Shown piece after piece: positions 39,929 through 51,352 of a stretch of DNA of 64,000 nucleotides. This DNA is from Drosophila persimilis (lineage: Eukaryota; Arthropoda; Insecta; Diptera; Drosophilidae). The notes below the pieces were generated by a model. The model ran no database searches and was not told the DNA's origin. It was given only the letters and a program-made list of their open reading frames with translations. Each line of letters opens with the position of its first letter. The stretch's first letter is position 1. A program made the position numbers and the translations under genes. The DNA is taken from positions 4,402,001 through 4,466,000 of the forward strand of contig NW_020825706.1 of NCBI RefSeq assembly GCF_003286085.1. The letters are read 5' to 3'.

Positions 39929-40382
39929 ATTGATTCTCAATACAAGCAACTGAAGGCGAAAGATCGTTTCTAATAATCGTATTTAATACCGAGGCACTCA
40001 ATGAAATAATGGGTAATTGTACCCAAACGAGGTGAAAAACCAATATACCCGGAAAATGTACTGTATAGCGTCGCTTGGCTGGCGCGTACACGAAAACCAC
40101 ACAAGAATACCAACGAACTGCACTGGTGACAAGCGAAAACGAAAAATTTCACCGCTGCAGTTCTGAAGAATGAACGTTGTGTATACGTATGCACCGACAA
40201 CGATCGACGCTAAATTTGGCGAAGCACGACTTTGTCTTAATTGATAGTTGGATCCTACTGACACCAAACGTGGATATGGCCATATCAATCTTGAGATTTT
40301 ACAGGAAGCTGTTTGCTGCCATCTCCTATTGGCATTTTGCTCAAACAATTCGTGCGTGAGGAGCCTGCACGTAGCCAGAGGC
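39929..40382 (-). other. untranslated leader of BEL copy A
   Basis: About 450 bp between gag and the DINE-1 element, matching 54425-54877 in copy B almost base for base. It is the 5' leader of the retrotransposon. No primer-binding site is visible at its DINE-1 end, because the junction with the DINE-1 has removed it. Short open frames on both strands show no recognisable protein. Confidence 0.75.
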
Positions 40383-41400
40383 ACCCATAAAGTATATATA
40401 TTCTTGATCAGCATCAATAGCCGAGTCGATTGAGCCCTGTCTGTCTGTCCGTCCGTCCGTCTGTCCGTCTGTCCGTCCCCTTCAGCGCCTAATGCTCAAA
40501 GACTATAAGAGCTAGAGCAACGATGTTTTGGATCCAGACTTCTGTGATATGTCACTGCTCCAAAAATATTTCAAAACTTTGCCCCGCCCACTTCCGCCCC
40601 CACAAAGGGCGAAAATCTGTGGCATCCACAATTTTAAAGATACGAGAAAACTAAAAACGCAGAATCGTAGAGAATGACCATATCTTTTAGACTACAGAAT
40701 CTGAATTCGATCGTATTATTATTATAGCCAGCATCAAGAAAACAATTTCATTTTTTCTCGCCCTGTCTCTCTCTAACACACACGTAGCATAGGCGGCTTT
40801 GCTTAGAGTAAAACATTAGCGCCTAGATCTCAGAGACTATAAAAGCTAGAGCAGCCAAATTTGGTATCCACACTCCTAATATATCGGACCGAGACGAGTT
40901 TGTTTCAAAATTTCGCCACACCCCCTTCCGCCCCCGCAAAGAATGCAAATCTGGGGATATTCACAAATCTCAGAGACTATTAAAGCTAGAGTAACCAAAT
41001 TTGGTATCCGCACTTCTGTTAGATCTCACTATAAAACGTATATCTCAAAATTTCGCCCCACCCCCTTCCGCCCCCACAAAGGACGAAAATCTGTTGCATC
41101 CACAATATTGCAGATTCGAGAAAACTTAAAACGCAGAATCATAGATAGCGACCATATCTATCAGATTGCTGAATCTGGATCAGATCAGATCATTTTTATA
41201 GCGAAAGGAAACAAATCAATTTGCACTGGCTACGCAGCGCCCGACGTCACGCTCAGACTGATTTTCTGTCTCTCTCGCACGCACTCTTTGTCGTGTCGAT
41301 TAATATAAGCGGCGTCTGCCGGAGGAGAGCCATACTGACTTAGTATCGGGTATAACTGTAGAGTTGCGGTGTCCGCAGCAACTCACAACGTTCCTCCTCG
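40383..41400 (+). mobile_element. DINE-1-like Helitron relative, 5'-truncated (copy A)
   Basis: Non-autonomous Helitron-type element, about 1.0 kb, on the plus strand. It starts inside the usual 5' end (at CCCATAAAGTATATATATTC), so the TATACCCGATAC inverted repeat is missing. It contains the GTCTGTCC microsatellite (40436-40480), three internal modules with CTTCCGCCCCC, the 3' subterminal repeat GTATCGGGTATA and the hairpin GTTGCGGTGTCCGCAGCAAC at 41363-41382. Its 3' end (CCTCCTCG) abuts the truncated 5' LTR at 41400/41401. It has no coding capacity; elements of this kind are moved by Helitron/Helentron proteins supplied elsewhere. Confidence 0.8.
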
Positions 41401-41648
41401 TTTTTATTTTAATACGACGAAAGAAAAGGGGTGTGGCGTTCGATTTCAGGGATTTTTCTCGACTCCTTTTCATATATTAAAACAATTTCTTCTATGCCTA
41501 CCTTACCTACGGTGGCAAAGCGGGGCGAATTCGCCAAGAGCGAGAGAACGAGCTTTTATTGCGCTCCCGCTTTGCTCTAGCCTAACTTACACTAGACTTC
41601 ATGAAATACTATCCTAATAACAATTATTATTATTCAAATGGCGCTACA
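41401..41648 (-). repeat. partial 5' LTR of BEL copy A
   Basis: 248 bp matching the TG end of the LTR at 35071-35380, starting TGTAGCGCC on the minus strand. The last ~60 bp, including the CA end, are replaced by the DINE-1. It differs from the left LTR by a few substitutions (for example ACGGTGG for ACGGCGG) and from the B right LTR by a 1-bp deletion near 41433. Confidence 0.85.
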
Positions 41649-44600
41649 CACTGTCAGACAATTTATCTCCGCTGACGAACTACGATTCTCCGCTGGCAGA
41701 AATCTTATCTCCGGCGGCGGGAATTTTGTATATCCCCTGACGGACAATTTATCCCCGGTGACGAATTACGTTTCTCCGCCGGCAGAAAACGTATCTCCGC
41801 TGGCAGAAAATTTACTTATGGAGGCGAGGAATTTATATCACCTGCCGGACGTCGTATCTCTGCTGACAAAATACATCTCTTCGCTGGCGGAAAACTTATC
41901 TGCGGTGGCGGAAATTTATATCCGCTGGCGGAAAACTTTTCTCCGATAACAGACATCTTATCTTCGCTGCCGGACAACTTATCTCTGCTGACGAACTACG
42001 TTTCTCCGCCGGCAGAAAACTTATCTCCGCTGGCAGAACATTTACCTCCGTCGGCGGGAAATTTATATCCCCTGCCGGACATCTTATCTCGGCTGAAAAA
42101 ATACATCTCTCCGCTGGAGAAAAACTTATTTCCGGTGGCGGGAAATCTATATCCCCTGCCTGACAACTTATCTCTGCTGACGAAATACGTCTCTCCGCAT
42201 GCAGAAAACTTATCTCCGGCGGCGAGAAGTTTATATCCCCGTCCTGGCAACTTATCTCTGCTGACGAACTACGATTCTCCGCTTGCAGAAAACTTATCTC
42301 CGTTGGCGAGAAGTCTATATCCCCGTCCTGACAACTTATCTCTGCTAACGAAATACGCCTCTCCGCTGGCGAAAAACTTATTTCCGGTGGCGGGAAATAT
42401 ATATCCCCTGCCGGACAACTTATCTTTGCCGACGAAATACGTCTCTACGATGGCAGAAAACTTATTTCCGGCGGCGGGAAATCAATATCCCCTGCCGGAC
42501 AACTTATCTCTGCTGACGAAATACGTCTCTCCGCTGGCAGTAAACTTATCTCCGGTGGCGGGAAATATATATCCCCTGCCGGACAACTTATCTCCGCTGG
42601 CAGACAGTTTATCTCCGCTGACGAACTACGATTCTCCGCTGGCAGAAATCTTATCTCCGGCGGCGGGAATTTTGTATATCCCCTGACGGACAATTTATCC
42701 CCGCTGACGAATTACGTTTCTCCGCCGGCAGAAAACTTATCCCCGCTGGCAGAACATTTACTTATGGAGGCGAGGAATTTATATCACCTGCCGGACATCT
42801 TATCTCTACTGACAAAATATATCTCTTCGCTGGCGGAAAACTTATCTGCGGTGGCGGAAATTTATATCCGCTGGCGGAAAACTTTTCTCCGATAACAGAC
42901 ATCTTATCTTCGCTGCCGGACAACTTATCTCTGCTGACGAACTACGTTTCTCCGCCGGCAGAAAACTTATCTCCGCTGGCAGAACATTTACCTCCGTCGG
43001 CGGGAAATTTATATACCCTGCCGGACATCTTATCTCGGCTGACAAAATACATCTCTCCGCTGGAGGAAAACTTATTTCCGGTGGCGGGAAATCTATATCC
43101 CCTGCCGGACAACTTATCTCTGCTGACGAAATACGTCTCTCCGCTTGCAGAAAACTTATCTCTGCTGACGAAATACGTCTCTCCGCTGGCGGAAAACTAA
43201 TTTCCGGTGGCGGGAAATATATATCATCTGCCGGACAACTTATCTCTGCTGACGAAATACGTTTCTCCGCTTGCAGAAAACTTATCTCCGGCGGCGAGAA
43301 GTTTATATCCCCGGCTTGACAACTTATCTCTGCCAACGAAATACGTCTCTCCGCTGGCGGAAAACTTATTTCCGGTGGCGGGAAATCTATATCCCCTGCC
43401 GGACAACTTATCTCTGCTGACGAAATACGTCTCTCCGCTGGCAGTAAACTTATCTCCGGTGGCGGGAAATATATATCCCCTGCCGGACAACTTATCTCTG
43501 CTGACGAAATACGTCTCTACGCTGGCAGAAAACTTATTTCCGGTGGCGGGAAATCTATATCCCCTGCCGGACAACTTATCTCTGCTGACGAAATACGTCT
43601 CTCCGCTTGCAGAAAACTTATCTTTGCTGACGAAATACGTCTCTCCGCTGGCGGAAAACTAATTTCCGGTGCCGGAAAATTTATATCCCCTGCCGTACAA
43701 CTTATCTCTGCTGACGAAATATGTCTCTACGCTAGCAGAAAACTTATCTCCGGCGGAGGGAAATTTATATCCCCTGCCGGAAAACTTATCTCTGCTGACA
43801 AAATACGTCTCTCCGGTGGCGGAAAACTTATCTCCGGTGGCGGGAAATTTATATCCCCTGCCGGACAACTTATCTCTGCTGACAAAATACGTCTCTCCGG
43901 TGGCAGAAAACTTATCTAAGGCGGCGAGAAGTTTATATCCCCGGCCTGACAACTTATCTCTGCTGACGAAATACGTCTCTACGCTGGCAGAAAACTTATT
44001 TCCGGTGGCGGGAAATCTATATTCCCTGCCGGACAACTTATCTCTGCTGCTCCGGCGGCGAGAAGTTTATATCCCCAGCCTGACAACTTATCTCTGCTGG
44101 CGGAAAACTTATTTCCGGTGGCGGGAAATATATATCCCTTGCCGGACAACTTATCTCTGCTGACGAAATACGTCTCTCCGCTTGCAGAAAACTTATCTCT
44201 GCTGACGAAATACGCCTCTCCGCTTGCAGAAAACTTATCTCCGGCGGCGAGAAGTTTATATACCCGGCCTGACAACTTATCTCTTCTAACGAAATACGTC
44301 TCTCCGGTGGCGGAAAACTTATCTCCGGCGGAGGGAAATCTATATTCCCTGCCATACAACTTATCTCTGTTGACGAAATACGTCTCTCCGCTGGTGGAAA
44401 ACTTATTTCCGGTGCCGGGAAATCTATATCCGCTGGCGGACAGCTTATCTCCGCTGGCAGACCATTTATCTCCGCTGACGAACTACGATTCTCCGCTGGC
44501 AGAAATGTTCTCTACGGCGGCGGGAATTTTTTAAATCCCCTGACGGACAATTTATCCCCGCTGACGAATTACGTTTCTCCGCCGGCAGAAAACTTGTCTC

Positions 44601-46644
44601 CGCTGGCTGAACATTTACTTACTTTACTTATGGCGGCGAGGAATATATATCACCTGCCGGACATCTTATCTCTGCTGACAAAATACATCTCTTCGCTGGC
44701 GGAAAACTTATTTCCGGTGGCGGGAAATCTATATCCCCAGCCGGACATCTTATCTCTGCTGACGAAATACATCTCTCCGCTTGCAGAAAACTTATCTCCG
44801 GCGGCGAAAAGTTTATATCCCCGTCCTGACAACTTATCTCTGCTGACAAAATACGTCTCTTCGCTGGCAGTAAACTTATCTCCGGTGGCGGGAAATATAT
44901 ATCCCCTGCAGGGCAACTTATCTCCGCAGACGAACTACGTTCCTCCGTCTTCAGAAAACTTATCTCTGCTGGCAGAACATTTACCTCCGGCGGCGGGAAA
45001 TTTATATCCACTGCCGGACAACTTATCTCTACTGACAAAATACGTCTCTCGGCTTGCAGCAAACTTATCTCCGGCGGCGAGAAGTTTATATCTCCGGTCT
45101 GACAACTTATCCCTGCTAACGAAATATGTCTCTCCGCTGTCGGAAAACTTATTTCCGGTGGCGGGAAATATATATCCCCTGCCGGACAACTTATCTCTGC
45201 TGACGAAATACGTCTTTCCGCTGGCAGTAAACTTATCTCCGGTGGCGGGAAATATATATCCCCTGCCGTAATACTTATCTCCGCTAGCAGACCATTTATC
45301 TTCGCTGACGAACTACGATTCTCCGCTGGCAGAAATCTTATCTCCGGCGGCGGAAATTTTGTATATCCCATGACAGACAATTTATCCCCGCTGACGAATT
45401 ACGTTTCTCCGCCGGCAGAAAACTTATGTCCGCTGGCAGAACATTTACTTATGGAGGCGAGGAATTTATATCACCTGCCGGACATCTTATCTCTGCTGAC
45501 AAAATACATCTCTTCGCTGGCGGAAAACTTATCTGCGGTGGCGGAAATTTATATCCGCTGGCGGAAAACTTTTCTCCGATAACAGACATCTTATCCTCGC
45601 TGCCGGACAACTTATCTCTGCTGACGAGCTACGTTTCTCCGCCGGAAGAAAACTTATCTCCGCTGGCAGAACATTTACCTCCGGCGGCGGGAAATTTATA
45701 TCCCCTGCCGGACATCTTATCTCGAAATACGTCTCTCCGCTTGCAGAAAACTTATCTTTGCAGACGAAATACGTCTCTCCGCTGGCGGAAAACTAATTTC
45801 CGGTAGCAGGAAATATATATCCCCTTCCGGACAACTTATCTCTGCTGACGAAATACGTCTCTACGATGGCAGAAAACTTATCTCCGGCGGCGGGAAATCT
45901 ATATCCCCTGCCGGACAACTTATCTCCGCAGACGAAATACGTCTCTACGCTGGCAGAAAACTTATTTCCGGTGGCGGGAAATCTTTATCCCCTGCCGGAC
46001 AACTTATCTCTGCTGACGAAATACGTCTCTCCGCTTGCAGAAAACTTATCTCTGCTGACGAAATACGTCTCTCCGCTTGCAGAAAACTTATCTCTGCTGA
46101 CGAAATAGTCTCTCCGCTGGCGGAAAACGAATTTCCGGTGGCGGGAAATATATATCATCTGCCGGAAAACTTATCTCTGCTGACGAAATACGTCTCTACG
46201 GTGGCAGAAAACTTATCTCCGGCGGCGGGAAATCTATATCCCCTGCCGGACAACTTATCTCCGCAGACGAAATACGTCTCTACGCTGGCAGAAAACTTAT
46301 TTCCGGTGGCGGGAAATCTATATCCCCTGCCGGACAACTTATCTCCGCAGACGAAATACGTCTCTACGCTGGCAGAAAACTTATTTCCGGTGGTGGGAAA
46401 TCTATATCCCCTGCCGGACAACTTATCTCTGCTGACGAAATACGTCTCTCCGCTTGCAGAAAACTTATCTTTGCTGACGAAATACGTCTCTCCGCTGGCA
46501 GTAAACTTATCTCCGGTGGCGGGAAATATATATCCCCTGCCGGAAGACTTATCTCCGCTAGCAAACCATTTATCTCCGCTGACGAACTACGATTCTCCGC
46601 TGGCAGAAATCTTATCTCCGGCGGCGGGAATTTTGTATATCCCC
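41649..46644. repeat. 21-bp satellite array, block 2
   Basis: Same 21/84-bp satellite as block 1, about 5 kb between the two composite insertions. The CTCCGATAAC marker occurs at 41941 and 42887, 946 bp apart (45 monomers plus 1). The segment 42690-43660 resembles the right flank of insertion B in block 3. The segment from about 44404 onward is a second copy of the satellite left of insertion A. No gene is visible. Confidence 0.95.
44404..46644. repeat. second copy of the satellite left of insertion A
   Basis: Corresponds to about 32760-35070. It carries the ACATTTACTTACTTTACTTA marker at 44611 (32967 in the first copy), the CTCCGATAAC marker, and the same final monomers before the LTR. The offset is 11644 bp at the left and 11574 bp at the LTR. 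It lacks one 84-bp unit and has a small internal deletion near 45723. Confidence 0.8.
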
Positions 46645-46954
46645 TGTGAAATTTTAGAATAGTTTTTCTAAATAACAATACCGAAATTTTGGGTGACTGC
46701 AATTTTTTTTATTTTAATACGACGAAAGAAAAGGGGTGCGTGCGTTCGATTTCAGGGATTTTTCTCGACTCCTTTTCATATATTAAAATAATTTCTTCTA
46801 TGCCTACCTTACCTACGGCGGCAAAGCGGGGCGAATTCGCCAAGAGCGAGAGAACGAGCTTTTATTGCGCTCCCGCTTTGCCCTAGCCTAACTTACACTA
46901 GACTTCATGAAATACTATCCTAATAACAATTATTATTATTCAAATGGCGCTACA
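46645..46954 (-). repeat. 3' LTR of BEL copy B
   Basis: 310 bp, essentially the same as the A copy at 35071-35380, with TG...CA ends on the minus strand and the same AATAAA (minus strand, 46861-46866). It is followed by the same polypurine tract. Confidence 0.88.
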
Positions 46955-47046
46955 CCGGCCCCGTTGAAGGCCTGGAAGGCTTCAAACCATTGGCAGAAGC
47001 GCCAATTTGTGTATCGGCCTCCTGAACGTGGCTCCGCTGCTCGTCC

Positions 47047-49818
47047 TTAGCTCGACCACTCTGACCCTTCCGTCCTGCCCCTTCCCCCCACCCTTCCGAG
47101 GAGCCAGTGTTGAGGGGGCAGGTTGTCCTCGGCGACGATTACTAGGTCGCCTTCCTTTATGTTTGGCTCCTCCTGGTGCCACTTGCATCTGATTTGTAAT
47201 CCCAGCACATACTCCCGGGACCATCGCTGCCAGAACATTTGCCTGGCTGACGAGACAAGCCGCCATCGCTTTAAGCAGCTCAGACCCTCCTGGTCCGGGG
47301 TCCTGGGTGCTGGGGGTGCGATGAGCGGCCCGCCTGTCAGCAGGTGACCGGGAGTCAGCGCGTCTCCGTCGCTTGGGTCTGGGCTTAGGGGTCCTAGCGG
47401 GCGCGAGTTGAGTACCGCCTCGATCCCGACCAGCACGGTCTCCAGCTCCTCTGCGGTGAGGAGAGCGCTTCCGACTGCCCGTAGGAGTAGGCCCTTGGCA
47501 GACTTCACACCGGCCTCCCAAAGTCCGCCCATGTGCGGTGCTCGAGGCGGTATGAAGGCAAACTCGCACCCGCTTCTTGACGCAAATTCGCGTATCGCGT
47601 CCGCTTCCGCCTCGATCTTCTTTCGCAGTTCGCTGAAGTGGCGACTTGCTCCGACGAAATTTGTCGCGTTGTCGCAGTTCACGCGTTGCGGACATCCTCG
47701 ACGACCGACGAACCTTTGGAATGCCAACAAGAAGGAATTAGTCGTCAAATCGGAGACAATTTCTAAATGAACCGCCTTGGACGCAAAACAGACAAATAAC
47801 GCTATGTAGGACTTATAAGGGGGCCTTCCACGAATTTTCAGAGTCGTATAGACTGGGCCACAAAAATCAACGCCACATACTGAAAATGGGCGGAGAGCAC
47901 GGAGCCGGTCTGCGGGTAAGTTGCCCATCATTTGGGTCTGGAGTAGCGGCTTGCATTTAAAGCAACGAATACACGACCTAACTGTCGCCCTGCAGACCGC
48001 CTGAGCATTCACTATCCAAATGCGCTGTCTAAGGATACTCACGAGTGCTCGTGGGCCGGCATGAAAATTCGTTTGATGCAGATAGCGAACGTATCTCTGC
48101 ACAAACTGCGAGCGTTTTGTCAATAACAAAGGAAACTTGGCATTATATGACATAGGAGCGTTAACTAGTCGCCCCCCAACTCGCAACAACGAAAAAGAGC
48201 ACCATGTCCCAGCCTCTTCATGGATGAAGGGATTCAAGCGCTGAAGACTGGGGCCTAACTTGGTGCCTTTACGAACCCTTTCAATATCTTCTTGAGACTC
48301 ATTTTTCTGTGTTATTTCGACTATTTTTAGAAACGCCTCGTCGTATTCTACGGATGACGGAATTTTTTCAAAGTTGAGACTTTTGTCTTTGCATTTTCGG
48401 ATGAAGCGGAACACGAAAACGAACACTCTTAGCAGTTTGAGGTGTGACGAGTATCCCTCGATTACATCCACTAAGTCATTTGGCTTGGCCGCGACGGTCA
48501 GTCCGACCGATTTCTTACGACTTTCCATCTGTATCTCTTCTTCGGAAAGCTCGAAGTGTGGATTTCTGGGCCAGCTCTCTTCTTCAAACTTTAAGAACTC
48601 TGGTCCACCAAACCAGATCGACTGCACGATTTCCTCTACGTCACAACCTCTCGAAACTATGTCTGCTGGGTTCTGTTTTGTTGGCACATGCCGCCACGTA
48701 GCTTCACTTGACCACTCTTGAATCTCCGCTACTCGGTTCGCAACGAATGTTGACAACGACGAAGGGTGGGATCTGATCCAATGAAGAGTAACTTCTGAAT
48801 CTGACCAGAATATCATTTTATCAATTGGAACCTTGAGCAGTGATTTGATTCGGTGACAAAGGTCTGCTAGAAGGTGAGCGGCACATAACTCAAGCCTTGG
48901 GAGCGTTTTCGTCTTGAGTGGCGCTACTTTCGACTTTGCAGTCAACAAGGAGACCTTGAAACCTTCTGCAGTCTTTCTACGGATATAGACGCAGGCTCCA
49001 TAAGCTCTCATGGATGCGTCGGCAAAGGCATGTACTTGAATCGGTGACATGGGATCAGTATGCACAAATCGAGGTATGGTAATCTTCTCCAACTGACCCA
49101 AGGATTCTTTTAATAAGTTCCATGCTGTTTCCAAGTTCATTGGAATTGACTCATCCCAATCTAGCTTGTTGAGCCAAAGCTCCTGCAGTAGGATCTTTCC
49201 CTTAATTACTAAAGGACTTAACAAGCCAAGGGGGTCAAACAGCTTTGATGTCACCGATAAGATGTTCCGTTTTGTCGCTCGGAGACCCATAACTGACGTG
49301 TCAATTTGGAACTTAAAGACGTCTTCGTGTGGCAGCCACGATATTCCTAACGCCTTAGTTGACTCTGAGTCCGAGATCGTTATCGGTTTAACTGTGCTCT
49401 CGGATGCGGTGACCTCAGGTGAGTTCGAAAACCATTTAGTCAATTCAAACCCAGCGGTTTGAAGAACCTGAGCCACATCAGACTTAATTGTCTTTAACTC
49501 CTCTACGCAACCAGCACCAGTCAACATGTCATCAACATAGAAGTCGGAGTCGATAACTTCAGCAGCTTTAGGGAATGAGAGTTTTGCAGACTCACTCAAC
49601 CTCTTCAAACACCGAATTGCCAAAAATGGGGCTGGTCCAGTCCCATATGTTACGGTGTTGAGCTGGTATATTCTCAAGGACTCAGACGGGTCTCTTCTCC
49701 ACACTATGAGCTGGAATTGTCTATCCGCATCAGCGACCCAGACTTGGCGATACATCTTCTTAACATCGGCTGTCAAGGCGTACCTGTGTAGTCTGAATCG
49801 GAGCAATGTCGAATACAG
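47047..49818 (-). pseudogene. pol: BEL/Pao pol: RT, RNase H and integrase, 5'-deleted and frameshifted (copy B)
   Basis: This fragment begins within reverse transcriptase (LYSTLLRFRLHRYALT) because protease and the first part of the enzyme are deleted at 49818/49819. The open frame extends to an accidental methionine at 49854 in the wrong frame of gag. Numbered from that methionine, YVDD is at about 106-109, followed by RNase H and a full integrase with its catalytic Asp at about 663, Asp at 728 and Glu at 780, which copy A lacks. Near 47081-47092 a 12-bp stretch replaces 19 bp present in A, so the frame is lost and the true C-terminus (RVVELRTSSGATFRR) is read only in another frame down to 46982. 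Non-functional, but it supplies the integrase part of the family. Confidence 0.88.
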
Positions 49819-50976
49819 AATAAGGTATGGTGTGAGCAGCCACACACTCGACACTTCTTAGCTTTGCATCGTACTACAGAGTGGCCTGGCTGCAGACAAT
49901 TGATGCACAAGGATGCAGTTTTTGCAAACGCGAACCTTTGCATTACTGCTAGCCGACCAAATGGACTGCAATCTGTCAACAAATGGCCTTTCGCATTGCA
50001 GTAGCTGCATTGTTGATTTTTAGTATTCGCGGTGGAACACGCGAATGAGCTCCGATTATGCGGCTTGCTTGGCACAGCTTTCTGCTCCTGCTTTGGTTTG
50101 TCCGAATTTTCGGCCGAAAGATGCGGATGTCTGCGATTAAGCAACCTTTCACAGTCCGTCCAAAGTGGCAGTTTGTCATAATCGAGCTGTTCTTCCCATT
50201 TCTCTTTGGTCACCGGATCGACTCTGCTCAAGACGAGATGAATAATCATCGCATTCGAGATCTTTTTATCATCGCCTATCGACAACAACGAACCATATAT
50301 GGATGAGGCGGTATCGATAAGGTTCCTTAAGGACGATGCTGATTGCTGGGTCATTTTGGGAAGATTAAATAGGGCATCAATGTGATTTTTAAAGATCAGA
50401 CAATCATTATCGTAGACCCGTTTTAAGCTAGCCATTGCTTTCTCGTAGTTGGTCTCGGTTACTTGGAAAGCCCTAACTGTTCCCAACGCTTCACCGGAGA
50501 GACACGAAAGCAAATGGTTGAACTTTTCGATAATTGGAATGCTTTGGTCATTATGAACTAGAGTCTCAAATAAACCTATGAAGTTTTTAAAGTCCGAAAA
50601 GTTGCCGCTGAACTGCGGCAGAGCTAACTTCGGAAGGCGAGCACGAGTTGGGCCACCATAAGCTGGTACTGCCGGTATTGTCTCATCAGCTGTCTTTAAT
50701 GCGCAAATGAGAGACATTAATTTTGCCTTTGTGACAATTGAGAGTTCTTCCAACTCAACTCCAAATTCATCGTCAATGTCTATATGTTCAATCTTCTCTT
50801 GAAGTTCGCGTGCCGTGTCAATGCTACGCATCAGCGTTTCGAGTCTGCACTCGAGCTCCGTCAATACCAGCGGAATATCCCCCGCTTCTAAACGGTCCGC
50901 TAATAAACGAATGCCTTTGACACGGCAACTGCGCTTTTTCTTCAGCTCTTCAAGGACGATATTGTTGGCTTTTGAG
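49819..50976 (-). pseudogene. gag: BEL/Pao gag with zinc knuckles, truncated at both ends (copy B)
   Basis: Gag part of copy B. It reads through the site of the copy A stop (TCA at 50304-50306 on the minus strand) and through zinc knuckles like those of A, then runs out of frame at the 1150-bp deletion after CRVCGCSHHTL. The true ATG is gone: at the equivalent of A's start the sequence reads ATC, and the nested element is inserted exactly there. Translation could only begin from an ATG inside the nested LTR (51006-51008). Relative to A it has a handful of substitutions. Confidence 0.85.
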
Positions 50977-50981
50977 GTGAT
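50977..50981. repeat. target site duplication of nested element, left
   Basis: GTGAT directly before the left LTR, matched by GTGAT at 54420-54424 after the right LTR. Copy A, without the insertion, has a single GTCAT at the corresponding position (39924-39928). Confidence 0.92.
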
Positions 50982-51352
50982 TGTGGAGATAATGGTTTTT
51001 ATCCCCAATCGGCCGACTAATTATTTCAATTAAATAAAACTCGGCGCAGAAATAAAATTGCGATATGTTCTTTAATGCGTGACATCCAAATTGCAAGTGT
51101 GGCTTGCCTGCTCTTTACATTGCCGCTCCGATCGCTAAGCGCAGCTTCGCTCGGCCGACGTCGGTAGGCAGACGCAAAGCGGAGATAGCGAAGAGCGAGC
51201 TGGCAGAGAGCGTTTAGCAGGGCAAGCAAGCGCAAAGCTTTAACAAACAAATGAGTGACATAGACATAAGTAACAAACAAAATAAGCGGCTGAGGGCCAA
51301 GAATTAGGTGCTATTTGGTAAGCAGCTAATCGGCTGGGTTCTGCTCCGAACA
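50982..51352 (-). repeat. 3' LTR of nested element
   Basis: 371 bp, with ends TGTGGAGATAATGG and GCTCCGAACA on the plus strand. It appears identical to 54049-54419. The element's ORF runs about nine codons into it and stops at 51326. Confidence 0.93.

Larger units (their letters stand above)
35071..41648 (-). mobile_element. BEL/Pao LTR retrotransposon, composite copy A (defective)
   Basis: An LTR retrotransposon on the minus strand sits in the satellite. The 3' LTR is complete at 35071-35380 and the 5' LTR is partial at 41401-41648. Between them lie a damaged gag-pol, an untranslated leader and a DINE-1 element. The polyprotein has BEL-type order: Gag, zinc knuckles, protease, reverse transcriptase with YVDD, RNase H, integrase. 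The left flank ends in CCCC at 35070; the right flank begins CACTGTCAGAC and does not match cleanly. Copy B at 46645-59134 is a duplicate of the same insertion. Copy A cannot be autonomous, because it has a nonsense codon in gag, lacks the integrase core, and lacks the end of the 5' LTR with the primer-binding site. Confidence 0.9.

Noticed and set aside
39926-40417. Several 60-140 codon ORFs in the BEL leader as accessory genes
   Set aside because: They overlap on both strands, resemble nothing I recognise, and copy B shows length changes without any sign of frame being kept.
41649-46644. A and B as two independent retrotransposon insertions into a preferred satellite site
   Set aside because: The shared DINE-1 breakpoint, shared leader junction and shared left satellite variants require common descent.
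46982-47695. 237-codon arginine-rich minus-strand ORF as a separate protein
   Set aside because: It is an out-of-frame reading of the integrase core; only its last 30 or so residues are the true pol C-terminus brought into view by the frameshift.
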